In this document: piece by piece, positions 51,609 through 60,298 of the stretch | Layout: every line of letters starts with the position of its first letter | Numbering within the stretch: position 1 is the stretch's first letter | Source of the DNA: JALYZC01 sp963725645 | Lineage (GTDB): Bacteria; Actinomycetota; Thermoleophilia; Solirubrobacterales; Solirubrobacteraceae | Direction: 5' to 3' | NCBI GenBank assembly: GCA_963725645.1 | Contig: CAVRZD010000002.1 | Span: forward strand, 62,001 to 126,000 | DNA length: 64,000 nt | The notes under the pieces: model-generated | The model's input: only the letters and a program-made list of their open reading frames with translations | Told to the model about the DNA's origin: nothing | Databases searched by the model: none | Translations under genes and position numbers: made by a program

Positions 51609-53255
51609 CTAGGTGGCGACGGTCTCCGTCCCGAGCTCTTCGGAGATCGTCACGTCCAACGAGTAGTCGATCGGCAGGACGATCAGCGAGGGTACGTCGA
51701 GGCCGAGTGCGCGGTCGAGGTGCTCGGAGAAGTCCTCGATCGATTCGCAGCGCCACGCCGGCAGGCCGAAGGACTCGCCCAGCGCGACGAAGTCGGGGTT
51801 TGTGAAGTCCACGCCGAAGTGTCGGCCGAACTTCCTGTCCTGTTTCCACACGATCGAGCCGAATTGGCGGTTCTCCCAGATGATGTTGACCGTTGCGGTC
51901 CCCAGCCGCCGGGCGGTCTCGAGCTCCTGGAAGTTCATGAGGAAGCCGCCGTCGCCGTTGACCGTCACGACCTTGCGCTCGGGGTGCACGAGCTTGGCGG
52001 CGATCGCCGTCGGCACCGCGATCCCCATGCCCGCCAGGCCGTTGGCGATCATCACGGTGTTGGGCTCGTGCGCCGGAAACATGCGCGCGATCCAGAGCTT
52101 GTGCAGGCCGACGTCTGAGATCAGCATGTCCTCGCGCCCGAGCGCCCGGCGGATCTCCCACAGCGCGCGCGGCGGCTGGGCGGGAAAGTGGTCGTCATCG
52201 CGCGCGCCCTCGAAGTAGCTCATCACGATGTCGTTGAGGCGGCTCGAGATCGGGCCCTCCCGGACGCCGGGGAGCCCATCGCCCAGCCACTGCAGGATCG
52301 AGGCCATGTCCCCGATCAGGTCGACCTCGGTCATGTAGTTCTCGTCCACCTCGGGCGAGACGGTGTCGATGGCGACGATCTGCTTGTCGCCGTTCGGGTT
52401 CCAGTGGCTGGGCGCATGCTCGACGAGGTCGAAGCCGGCGGTGATGACGAGGTCGGCGTCCTCGAAGCCGGCGAGCGCGTAGTCGCGCGACTGCAGCCCG
52501 ACCGTCCCGACGAAGTGCTCGTCCTCGTAGTCGAGCAGGCCCTTGCCCATGAACGTCTCCGCGACCGGGATGCCCGTGGTGCGCGTGAACTCGCGCAGCG
52601 CCGGGGATGCGCCGACGCGCGCGAGGCCGTTGCCGGCGAGCACGATCGGCGACTTCGCCGCCCGGATCAGCTCGGCCGCGTGCTCGAGCTCGGCCTGCGA
52701 GGGCATCGGGCGGCGGATGTCGTGGCGTACCGGCAGCGGCTCGGCGTCGAGCGGCGCCTCCATCACGTCCTCCGGCAGCTCGAGGTGGGTCGGCCCGGGT
52801 TTCTGCGCCCGCGCGACGCGGAACGCCTTGCGGACCGCCTCGGGCACGATCGCGGGCGACTGCAGCCGCGCGTTCCACTTCGTGATCGGGCGGAACAACG
52901 AGACGGTGTCGATGAACTGGTGCGAGTCCTTGTGCATGCGCTCGAGGTCGCCCTGGCCCGTGAGGGCGACCAGCGGCGCGTGGTCGAGGTAGGCGTCCGC
53001 GACCCCGGTGACCAGGTTCGTGGCGCCGGGCCCGAGCGTGCCGAGGCACACGCCCGGGCTGCCCGTGAGCCGGCCGTACATGTCGGCCATGTAGGCGCCG
53101 CCCTGCTCGTGGCGGACGGCGACGAACTCGATCGGCGAGTCCTCGAGCGACTCGTTGAGGTCGAGCGTCTCCTCGCCCGGGATGCCGAACACGTAGCGGA
53201 CGCCCTCGGCCTCCAGGCAGTCGACGAATACGTCGGAGGCTTTGCGACCGGCCAT
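51609..53255 (-). CDS. Acetolactate synthase-like thiamine diphosphate enzyme
   Basis: A 548-residue ThDP-dependent enzyme. Catalytic Glu50 lies in VAVRHEQGGAYMADMYGRLT, and GTLGPGATNLVTGVADAYLD, ALTGQGDLERMHKDSHQFID and the ThDP motif NGDGGFLMNFQELETA...NIIWEN are all present. The sequence resembles catabolic acetolactate synthases (AlsS), which make acetolactate from pyruvate, rather than IlvB. No decarboxylase or small subunit lies beside it. It is co-oriented with the MaoC gene 19 bp upstream. Start at ATG 53255. Confidence 0.85.
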   Translation of the reverse strand: MAGRKASDVFVDCLEAEGVRYVFGIPGEETLDLNESLEDSPIEFVAVRHEQGGAYMADMYGRLTGSPGVCLGTLGPGATNLVTGVADAYLDHAPLVALTGQGDLERMHKDSHQFIDTVSLFRPITKWNARLQSPAIVPEAVRKAFRVARAQKPGPTHLELPEDVMEAPLDAEPLPVRHDIRRPMPSQAELEHAAELIRAAKSPIVLAGNGLARVGASPALREFTRTTGIPVAETFMGKGLLDYEDEHFVGTVGLQSRDYALAGFEDADLVITAGFDLVEHAPSHWNPNGDKQIVAIDTVSPEVDENYMTEVDLIGDMASILQWLGDGLPGVREGPISSRLNDIVMSYFEGARDDDHFPAQPPRALWEIRRALGREDMLISDVGLHKLWIARMFPAHEPNTVMIANGLAGMGIAVPTAIAAKLVHPERKVVTVNGDGGFLMNFQELETARRLGTATVNIIWENRQFGSIVWKQDRKFGRHFGVDFTNPDFVALGESFGLPAWRCESIEDFSEHLDRALGLDVPSLIVLPIDYSLDVTISEELGTETVAT

Positions 53256-53274
53256 CGACCCGGAACGCGACCGG

Positions 53275-53733
53275 CTACGCCGCTCCGTACACGCGCGCGA
53301 GCGACTCGGCCACGCAGACGGGCTTGTCGCCGCCGTCGCGCTCGAACGTCAGCTCGGTGGTGATCTGCGCGCCGCCCGGGACGTCCTCGATCGACGCGAG
53401 CTTCATCCGCATGCGCACCTTCGAGCCCACCGGCAGCGGCGCGGGGAAGCGCACGCGGTTGACGCCGTAGTTGACGCCGAAGGCGAAGCCCTCCACCGAC
53501 ATCAGCGAGTAGGAGAACTTCGGAGCCAGCGAGAGCGTGTAGTAGCCGTGGGCGATCGTGCCGCCGAACGGCGTCTCCTTGGCGCGCTCGACGTCGACGT
53601 GGATCCAGTTGTGGTCGCCCGTGACATCGGCGAACTCGTTGATCGCCTCCTGGGTGACCTCGTGCCAGTCCGAGACCCCGATCTCCTGGCCCTCGTGTGC
53701 CCTGAGCTCGTCCAAACCGGTCAGCGTGAGCAT
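53275..53733 (-). CDS. MaoC-like (R)-specific enoyl-CoA hydratase
   Basis: The 152-residue hot-dog-fold hydratase has the catalytic dyad motif FADVTGDHNWIHVD (Asp-x4-His), followed by FGGTIAHGYYTLSLAPKF and VRFPAPLPVGSKVRM. Such proteins hydrate enoyl-CoA in fatty-acid or polyhydroxyalkanoate metabolism. The ATG at 53733 follows an AAGGAGG ribosome site; a longer in-frame start at 53874 is rejected because that extension is non-coding in character. Upstream of the acetolactate synthase-like gene. Confidence 0.88.
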   Translation of the reverse strand: MLTLTGLDELRAHEGQEIGVSDWHEVTQEAINEFADVTGDHNWIHVDVERAKETPFGGTIAHGYYTLSLAPKFSYSLMSVEGFAFGVNYGVNRVRFPAPLPVGSKVRMRMKLASIEDVPGGAQITTELTFERDGGDKPVCVAESLARVYGAA

Positions 53734-53947
53734 CTCCGTGCGTCCTCCTTCTCGTTCGCGTCGGCCGGGAGCGTATCCGGCGACGGTACTTCCGGCCGTG
53801 AGTCCCATCGGATCGCTGGCGAATGACTCGTCGTTCCTGGCAAGGACGCAGGGAGGGCGCAATGGCAGCGCCATTGCCCCGACCGAGGACGCCGCCAGGG
53901 GCGACGAGGCGCCGCCAGCGACCGATGGGTCTCGCGGACGGGAGTAC

Positions 53948-53953
53948 TAGGGT
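53948..53953 (+). promoter_or_regulatory. -10 element of the GNAT gene (probably leaderless)
   Basis: TAGGGT ends 7 bases before the GTG at 53961 and decides between that start and the GTG at 53952. Confidence 0.45.
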
Positions 53954-53960
53954 GCGGCCC

Positions 53961-54563
53961 GTGCCCGCCGCGACGTCGCACGAGGTTCGCAGGGCCACGA
54001 CGGCCGACGTGCCCGCGCTCGGGCGCGTCCTCGCGCGCGCCTTCCTCGAGGATCCGGTTGCGCGATGGTCGTGCCCGAGCGACCGCCGCCGGCCGCGGGT
54101 CAACGAGCGCTTCTTCGCTGTCCGCCTGGGCCAGCTGCTCGGCCAGGAGCAGGTCTACACGACGCCCGACGGCGCCGGCGCCGCGGTGTGGGCGCTGCCC
54201 GACCGGTGGCGCACGACCCCGGGCGACCTGCTCGCCCTCGCGCCCCTGATACCGGCCTGGAGCTGGCGCCTGCCGCGGGTGATCCGCGGCCTCCTGCGCG
54301 TTGAGCACGCCCACCCGGAGACGCCTCCGCACTTCCACCTCGCGGTGCTGGGCACCGAGCCCTCGCGGCAGGGCGAGGGGATCGGCTCCGCGCTGCTCGC
54401 CCCGGTGCTCGAGCTGTGCGACCGCGACCACGTGCCGGCCTACCTCGAGTCCTCCAGGGAGAGCAACATCGCCTTCTACGCGCGCCACGGTTTCCGCGTC
54501 ACCGGCGAGATCGAGCTGCCCAAGGGGCCGCCCGTGTGGCCGATGTGGCGGCCACCGCGATGA
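53961..54563 (+). CDS. GNAT-family N-acetyltransferase
   Basis: The 200-residue acetyl-CoA-dependent transferase opens with HEVRRATTADVPALGRVLAR. Motif A is HLAVLGTEPSRQGEGIGSAL (acetyl-CoA pyrophosphate loop QGEGIG) and motif B AYLESSRESNIAFYARHGF. The substrate is unknown. The GTG at 53961 is preferred. Its stop overlaps the start of the nuclease gene (ATGA). Confidence 0.85.
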   Translation: MPAATSHEVRRATTADVPALGRVLARAFLEDPVARWSCPSDRRRPRVNERFFAVRLGQLLGQEQVYTTPDGAGAAVWALPDRWRTTPGDLLALAPLIPAWSWRLPRVIRGLLRVEHAHPETPPHFHLAVLGTEPSRQGEGIGSALLAPVLELCDRDHVPAYLESSRESNIAFYARHGFRVTGEIELPKGPPVWPMWRPPR

Positions 54564-55420
54564 GCGAGCCGCTCCTCGTCGTCGACGCCCCGTCGCTGCT
54601 CTTCCGCGCGTTCTACGCCCTGCCGGACTCGATCACCGACGGCGAGGGGCGCCCGGTGAACGCCCTGCTGGGCACGACCAACCTGATCCTGCTCGAGCTC
54701 GAGCGCCGCCCGGCGCGCGCCGTGGTGCTGTGCTTCGGAGAGGAGGCGGCCACCTACCGGACCGAGCTGTACGCGCCCTACCACGCCGACCGCGAGCCGC
54801 CGCCCGACGCGCTCGACGCCCAGTTCGCCGCGGCGCCCGACTTCTTCGATGCGCTCGGGTGGACCACGCTGGCGGTGGTGGACGTCGAGCCCGACGACGT
54901 GCTCGGCTCGCTCGCGCGGATCGAGACCGAGGCCGGCGGCGAAACGCTGATCCTGACCGGGGACCGCGACATGTTCCAGTGCGCGTCGGACTCGGTCACG
55001 GTGCTCTACCTGCGCAGCGGCTCCAGGGGCGCCGACGTGGTCGACCCCGAGGAGGTGCGCAAGCGCTACGGCGTGCCGCCGGAGCTCGTGCCCGACTTCA
55101 TCGCGCTGCGCGGGGACCCCTCCGACGGGCTGCCGGGCGGGCGCGGGATCGGCGAGAAGACCGCGGCCGACCTGCTGGGCCGCCACGGGTCGCTCGAGGG
55201 TGCCCTGGCGGCCTGGGCGGGCGAGACCCCGCGGGTACGGGCCGCGCTACACGATCAGGCCGACGAGCTCCGCGACTTCAAGGACATCGCGACCCTGCGC
55301 GAGCTGGACCTCGAGCGCCCGCCCGACCGGCCGACCGACCTCCGCAGCGGCGCGGCCGCCGCGCGCGAGCGGGGGATGAACCGCCTCGCCGAGCGGCTCG
55401 AGAAGCTCGCTACGGAGTGA
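54560..55420 (+). CDS. 5'-3' exonuclease (DNA polymerase I N-domain/FEN type)
   Basis: The 286-residue stand-alone flap/5'-3' exonuclease opens with LLVVDAPSLLFRAFYALPDS. VDVEPDDVLGSLARIE and LILTGDRDMFQC are metal-site acids, and LRGDPSDGLPGGRGIGEKTA is the helix-hairpin-helix DNA-binding loop. It likely removes RNA primers or flaps. ATG 54560 overlaps the GNAT stop. The 3' end overlaps the convergent ychF gene by 11 bp. Confidence 0.9.
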   Translation: MSEPLLVVDAPSLLFRAFYALPDSITDGEGRPVNALLGTTNLILLELERRPARAVVLCFGEEAATYRTELYAPYHADREPPPDALDAQFAAAPDFFDALGWTTLAVVDVEPDDVLGSLARIETEAGGETLILTGDRDMFQCASDSVTVLYLRSGSRGADVVDPEEVRKRYGVPPELVPDFIALRGDPSDGLPGGRGIGEKTAADLLGRHGSLEGALAAWAGETPRVRAALHDQADELRDFKDIATLRELDLERPPDRPTDLRSGAAAARERGMNRLAERLEKLATE

Positions 55421-56489
55421 AGCGGATGTGCACGACGTCGCCGTCGGCGACGACGTAGTCGCGGCCCTCGACGCGCAGCGTGCCGCGGTCGCGCGCGGCC
55501 GCGTAGCCGCCCGCGTCCACGAGCTCGTCCCAGGCGACGACCTCGGCGCGCACGAACCCGCGCTGGATGTCCGTGTGCACCTCGCCGGCCGCGTGCCATG
55601 CGGTCAGGCCGCGGCGCAGGTGGCGCGACTGCGCGGGCTTGCCCTCGTCGGCGGTGAAGAACGCGATCAGGTCGAGGAGCCCGAAGGCGCCGCGCACGAC
55701 ACGGTCGAGGCCGGACTCGGCCGAGCCCAGCTCGGCGCGCATGGCCGCCGCCTCGCCGGCGTCGAGCTCGGCCAGCTCGGCCTCCAACCGCGCCGAGACG
55801 GCGACCGCGCGAGCGTCGTTGGCGGCGGCGTGCTCGGCCACCGGCGCCGGCACCTCATCGACGCCCTCGTCGACGTTGGCGACGAACAGCACCGGCTTCG
55901 CGCTGAGCGCATGCAGGGCGGCCGGGGCGTGGGCGGCCGCCTCGGGCACCGGGACCGTGCGCGCCGGACGACCGGCCTGCAGCGCGGCGATCACCTCGCG
56001 CAGCCAGGCCTCCTCGGCGATCGCCGGCTTGTCGCCGCCGCGCGCGGTCTTCTCGACGCGCTCGAGCCGGCGCTCGGCCTGCTCGAGGTCGGCGTACACG
56101 AGCTCGGTCTCGACGGTCGCGATGTCCGCCGCCGGGTCGACGCGCCCCTCTGGGTGCACGACGCCCTCGTCGCGATGGACCCGGACGACGTGCACGATTG
56201 CGTCGGTCTCGCGAATGTGGGCGAGGAAGCGGTTGCCCAGTCCCTCGCCGCGGTGCGCGCCGGCGACCAGGCCGGCGATGTCGTGGAAGTCGATGGTGTC
56301 GTGGACCACCTCGCTGGACCCGATGACTTCCGCGATCCGCTCCAGGCGATCGTCGGCGACGGGCACGACGGCGACGTTCGGCTCGATCGTCGTGAACGGG
56401 TAATTGGCCGCCTCCGCGCCGGCCCGCGTGAGCGCGTTGAACAGCGACGACTTGCCCGCGTTGGGCAGTCCGACGATCCCGACCTTCAC
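55410..56489 (-). CDS. ychF: Redox-responsive ribosome-binding ATPase YchF/OLA1
   Basis: The 359-residue Obg-related P-loop NTPase prefers ATP. G1 is GLPNAGKSS (7-15), then YPFTTIEPNVAVV, G3 DIAGLVAGAHRGEGLGNRFL and the altered G4 FVANVDEG (NxxE) that explains ATP preference. A coiled coil (EQAERRLERVEKTARGG) and the C-terminal TGS domain (LTAWHAAGEVHTDIQRGFVR) follow. The length is typical. It ends a minus-strand run from the FtsH gene. Confidence 0.95.
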   Translation of the reverse strand: MKVGIVGLPNAGKSSLFNALTRAGAEAANYPFTTIEPNVAVVPVADDRLERIAEVIGSSEVVHDTIDFHDIAGLVAGAHRGEGLGNRFLAHIRETDAIVHVVRVHRDEGVVHPEGRVDPAADIATVETELVYADLEQAERRLERVEKTARGGDKPAIAEEAWLREVIAALQAGRPARTVPVPEAAAHAPAALHALSAKPVLFVANVDEGVDEVPAPVAEHAAANDARAVAVSARLEAELAELDAGEAAAMRAELGSAESGLDRVVRGAFGLLDLIAFFTADEGKPAQSRHLRRGLTAWHAAGEVHTDIQRGFVRAEVVAWDELVDAGGYAAARDRGTLRVEGRDYVVADGDVVHIRFTP

Positions 56490-56505
56490 GAGGCGCCGAG
56501 GGAGC

Positions 56506-56727
56506 TCAGGTCCCGAAGCCGACCGTGTGCTCGTCGGAGTCGACGTTCACGTACACGACCTGCGCGAGGTTCAGCGCCACGGTGCCCTCCTCGGTCCCGA
56601 GCTCGTGCCAGCCGCCGCCGTCGAGCCCGCGGCGCAGCTTCTTGAGCTCGTCCGGGGGGACGCGGGCGGACAGCACCTGCCCGCCCTGGAAGCCGATCGA
56701 AATGCGCTGCGGGCGGTCCGAGGCCAT
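56506..56727 (-). CDS. Small conserved-looking beta-rich protein
   Basis: A 73-residue product: RISIGFQGGQVLSARVPPDE, then ELGTEEGTVALNLAQVVYVN. Alternating strands resemble small DUF3107-like or Sm-like folds, but no firm family match can be made. The ATG overlaps the stop of the methylmalonyl-CoA epimerase gene (ATGA) and ychF starts 16 bp downstream, so it sits inside an operon and is likely real. Confidence 0.6.
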   Translation of the reverse strand: MASDRPQRISIGFQGGQVLSARVPPDELKKLRRGLDGGGWHELGTEEGTVALNLAQVVYVNVDSDEHTVGFGT

Positions 56728-57137
56728 CAGTGCTCCTCCGCCGGCTCCACGATCTCGGTCAGCACGCCGCCGAGCGCACCCGGATGCAGGAACGCCACCC
56801 GCGAGTTGCGGATGCCCACACGCGGGGTCTCGTCGATCAACCGCAGGCCGGCCGCGCGCAGCTGCTCCAGCACGGCGTCGATGTCCTCCACGGCGTAGGC
56901 GACGTGGTGGAGCCCGGGGCCCCGCCGCTCGAGGTACTTGCCGACGGGCGTCTCGGGCCCGAGTGGCGAGAGCAGCTCCACGTGCCCCGCACCGACGCCG
57001 AGCAGCGCGGCGTCGACGCCCTGTTCCTCGACGGTCTCGCGGTGCTGGAGCGGCATCTCCAGCGGGCCCGTGTACAGGCTCAGGGCCGCATCCATGTCCT
57101 CGACGGCGACGCCGACGTGGTCGATCTGGGCCAGCAT
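56727..57137 (-). CDS. mce: Methylmalonyl-CoA epimerase
   Basis: The 136-residue VOC-fold enzyme interconverts (R)- and (S)-methylmalonyl-CoA on the propionyl-CoA route to succinyl-CoA. Metal ligands are visible in IDHVGVAVEDMDAALSLY (His7), LGVGAGHVELLSPLG, GLHHVAYAVEDIDAVLEQL and a C-terminal VLTEIVEPAE (Glu). The length is normal. A TAGACT -10 sits nine bases upstream, inside the end of the ftsH gene, so it may have its own leaderless transcript. Confidence 0.92.
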   Translation of the reverse strand: MLAQIDHVGVAVEDMDAALSLYTGPLEMPLQHRETVEEQGVDAALLGVGAGHVELLSPLGPETPVGKYLERRGPGLHHVAYAVEDIDAVLEQLRAAGLRLIDETPRVGIRNSRVAFLHPGALGGVLTEIVEPAEEH

Positions 57138-57146
57138 GGGGCCGGC

Positions 57147-57152
57147 AGTCTA
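57147..57152 (-). promoter_or_regulatory. -10 element of mce (probably leaderless)
   Basis: On the minus strand TAGACT, overlapping the ftsH stop codon, ends 9 bases before the ATG at 57137. Confidence 0.45.
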
Positions 57153-58686
57153 CTTCGACTCGTCGCCCGGCTCGTCGGGCTGGGTTGCGGCGGCCACCCG
57201 CAGGCCCGACAACGGCCCTCGGTCGGTGATGGCATCCTCGCCCATCACGCGATCGATCTCGTCACGCTCGAGCACCTCGTTCGCCAGCAGCGACTCGGCG
57301 AGCGCGTCGAGCTTCTCGCGGCTGCCCATCAGCAGCTGGCGCGCGCGGCGCTGGGCCTCGTCGGCAAGCTCGTTCTCCTCCTGGTCGCGGATGCGGAGGG
57401 TCATGTCCGACAGCTGGTCGCCGTCGATCCCGATCTTGCGCGATGACAGGGCGCTGCCCATCCCGTAGTCGTGCACCATGGCCTGGGCGATCTCGGCGAC
57501 GCGCTTGAGGTCGTCGGCCGCGCCGGTGGTGATCGCACCGAACACGAGCTGCTCGGCGGCGCGGCCGCCGAGCAGGACGGTCATGTAGTCGAGCAGCTCC
57601 TCCCGGGTCTTGAGGTAGCGGTCCTCCTCCGGGAGGTTGAGCGTGTAGCCGAGCGCGCGCCCGCGGGGCACGATCGAGATCTTGTGCACGCGGTCCACGC
57701 CCGGCAGCAGCTCGGCGCACAGCGCGTGCCCGGCCTCGTGGTAGGCGACGACGCGCTTCTCGTGGTCGTTGAGCTTGCGGCGCGACTGCATGCCGGCGAT
57801 CACGCGCTCGAGGCCCGAGTCGAAGTCGGCCTGGGTCACGAGCTCCGAGCCGCGGCGGGCGGCGAAGATCGCCGCCTCGTTGCAGATGTTGGCCAGGTCG
57901 GCGCCGGTCAGGCCGCTGGTCTGGCGAGCGATCAGGTCGAGGTCGACCTCGCCGAGCGGCTTGCGGCGCGGTGTGGACGCGCAGGATGCCCTCGCGGCCG
58001 CGGACGTCGGGCGGCGAGACGAAGATCTGGCGGTCGAACCGCCCTGGGCGCAGCAGCGCCGGGTCGAGCTTGTCGAGCAGGTTGGAGGCGGCGATGACGA
58101 CGACGTCGTCGCGCGGGCTGAAGCCGTCCATCTCGACCAGCAGCTGGTTGAGCGTCTGGTCCTTCTCGCCCGAGATGTCGGCACCGCGATGGCCGCCGAC
58201 CGCGTCGAGCTCGTCGATGAAGATGATCGCCGGCGCCTGCTTGCGCGCCTGCGCGAACAGGCGCCGGATCCGCGCCGCGCCGAGGCCGGCGAACATCTCG
58301 ACGAACGACGCCGCGGACTGCGAGAAGAACTGTGCGCGCGACTCGTGCGCGACGGCCTTGGCCAGCAGCGTCTTCCCGGTGCCCGGCGGGCCGTGCAGCA
58401 GGATCCCCTTCGGCACCTTCGCCCCGAGCTTCTGGAAGCGCTTGGGATCGCGCAGGAACTCGACGACCTCCTGGAGCTCCTCCTTCGCCTCCTCGACCCC
58501 GGCGATGTCGTCCCAGCCGATCGAGGACGACGACGCCGGCTTGATCTGCTGCGGCTTCGTCTTGGGCATCAGCTTGAGCGTCCGCCACAGAAAGAAGGCG
58601 ATCAGGCCCATGAAGATGAACGGGCCCCAGATCTGGAGCCAGGTGACGAAGTCGTCGTAGCTGATGCCGAGAAGCGCGAAGGGCAT
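57150..58686 (-). CDS. ftsH: FtsH-type AAA+ membrane protease, one +1 insertion as sequenced, short N-terminus
   Basis: This ATP-dependent zinc protease handles membrane-protein quality control. The AAA domain has GWDDIAGVEEAKEELQEVVE, Walker A GPPGTGKT, FVEMFAGLGAARIRRLF, Walker B IIFIDELDAVG and the arginine region LLRPGRFDRQIF. After an extra base near 57969 the frame continues as RKPLGEVDLDLIARQTSGLT and GADLANICNEAAIF. The zinc motif HEAGH and the peptidase domain follow. Only one membrane helix (about 17-35) precedes the AAA domain, so the periplasmic domain of classical FtsH is missing (about 511 residues against ~610-650). Confidence 0.9.
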
Positions 58687-58716
58687 GGCTAGGTGCTTAT
58701 CGCCTGGTCACTGAAT

Positions 58717-59816
58717 TTACTCCACCTTTTCGGTCCGGCCGGAGACGATCATGCGCCTCCCCACCTTCGCGCGCGGGCACCCGTCGACCACGACCACGTC
58801 GGCCGTGAAGTCGTTTTGGCCCCGGATCAGTGACGAACCCACGCCGTAGGCGTCGACCGGCACGCCGCGGGTCTCGAACTCGCCGATGCGGTCGGCGTCG
58901 AAGCCGCCCGACGCCACGATGCGCACGCCCGGGTGCCCGGCGCGGTCGAGCGCGGAGCGGACCTTCTCGACCAGGCGCTCGTTGACGCCGGTCGGTCGGA
59001 AGTCACCCATCTCCTCCAGCAGCGACTCGTCGACGAGGTGCTCGGAGGTGTCGAGGCGCACCCCCCACAACCGGTCGCCGAGCGCGTCGGCCACCTGCGA
59101 CCGCCGTCCTGACCGAGTGGTTCTCGAAGTCCACCAGCACGGTGATGTTCATCTCGCCGTGGAAGCGGTCGGCGAAGCGGCGCGCGGCCTCGACCGTGTC
59201 GCCGCCGTAGGCCGCGATCAGCGCGTGCGGGACCGTGCCGATGCCGCGCCCGCCCCACCACGACGCCTGCGCGTCGGTGGATACGCCGATCGCGCCCGCG
59301 ACGTGCGCCGCCCAGCCGTCGCCGGTCTGGACCAGCCAGTGGTCGTGGCGGGCGGGGAAGTAGAAGATCGGCTTGCCGCCGGCCGCCTCGACGACCTCGC
59401 GCACGTTGCGCATGATCAGCGTTCGGCGCGCCAGGCAGCCGAGGTAGACGGTCTCCAGGTGCGCGAACAGCGCGTAGTCGCCCTCGATCGTCAGTACCGT
59501 CTCGGACGGCGCGATCTCGTCGCCCTCGTGCAGCGCGCGGACATCGAGCGCCGTCCCAGCCGTCGATCCACTCGCCATCGGGGCCACGCTCGCCCGAGCA
59601 CAGTCTCAGGATGGCGATCGCCTCGTCGATGCCCCCGAGCACCGAGTCGTGCTTCTGGAAGACCTGCATGACCACGCTCGGCCGGTGCCCCTCCGCCTCC
59701 AGCAGGGTCTTCGTGTGGTTGAAGTAGGCGTCCGAGTAGTAGCCCTCCCGGATCTTGTCCACCGGGAGGCGGAACACGTCGGGCGCCAGGCGCTGGCGGG
59801 TCGGCGCGACCGCCAT
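58717..59816 (-). CDS. pncB: Nicotinate phosphoribosyltransferase, two +1 insertions as sequenced
   Basis: This enzyme makes nicotinate mononucleotide from nicotinate and PRPP in NAD salvage. Three frames join: DVFRLPVDKIREGYYSDAYF in the first; SETVLTIEGDYALFAHLETV, CLARRTLIMRNVREVVEAAG and FYFPARHDHWLVQ in the second; VASGGFDADRIGEFETRGVP and VDAYGVGSSLI in the third. The VASGGFD and YGVGSSL phosphate loops are typical. Extra bases lie near 59102 and 59551. A TAGACT -10 sits six bases before the ATG at 59816. ftsH follows 30 bp downstream on the same strand. Confidence 0.88.
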
Positions 59817-59822
59817 GGCAAG

Positions 59823-59828
59823 AGTCTA
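59823..59828 (-). promoter_or_regulatory. -10 element of the nicotinate phosphoribosyltransferase gene (probably leaderless)
   Basis: On the minus strand TAGACT ends 6 bases before the ATG at 59816. Confidence 0.5.
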
Positions 59829-59845
59829 GGGCGGTCAGCGTCGGC

Positions 59846-60280
59846 CTAGGCGGCGACGTCGCGTTCCTCGCCAGCCGCCTGACGCAGCGCCTCGACCGAC
59901 TGCGCGAGCCACTTGCGGAAGTAGCGGCGGCCGGCGACGGCGTCGAACACGCGGTTGGGAAGGTTGTGCGGGTCCATCCCCAGCTCGACGTCGACGAACG
60001 TGCCCGCCTGCGTACTGGTGAGCAGCCAGCGCGAGCAGGTCCCGGTGTCCAGGCAGCGCAGCTGCAGCTCGCGGCAGCCTTCGAGGCGCTCGACCAGGAT
60101 GTCGGTCTCGACCTTGCCCACGGCGGCCTTCGTCACCTGCCGGAACGTGCAGCCCTGCTCGAGCTCCTCGCACTGCACGTCGATGATCCGCGGCCACCAC
60201 TCCGGGTGGCGGCGCACGTCGCCCACCAGTTCCCAGAGCGTCTCGACCGGAACCTCGATCAACGCCTGTTGACGGCACAT
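59846..60280 (-). CDS. SRPBCC-family (START/Bet v1-like) protein
   Basis: A 144-residue polyketide-cyclase/START-like fold: QALIEVPVETLWELVGDVRR, HPEWWPRIIDVQCEELEQG, then RWLLTSTQAGTFVDVELGM and the long C-terminal helix RKWLAQSVEALRQAAG. It binds a hydrophobic ligand; no enzyme activity can be assigned. ATG 60280 is chosen, with a GTG two codons earlier as the alternative. It is co-oriented with the nicotinate phosphoribosyltransferase gene. Confidence 0.78.
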   Translation of the reverse strand: MCRQQALIEVPVETLWELVGDVRRHPEWWPRIIDVQCEELEQGCTFRQVTKAAVGKVETDILVERLEGCRELQLRCLDTGTCSRWLLTSTQAGTFVDVELGMDPHNLPNRVFDAVAGRRYFRKWLAQSVEALRQAAGEERDVAA

Positions 60281-60298
60281 GGACACGACGAGATGAGC

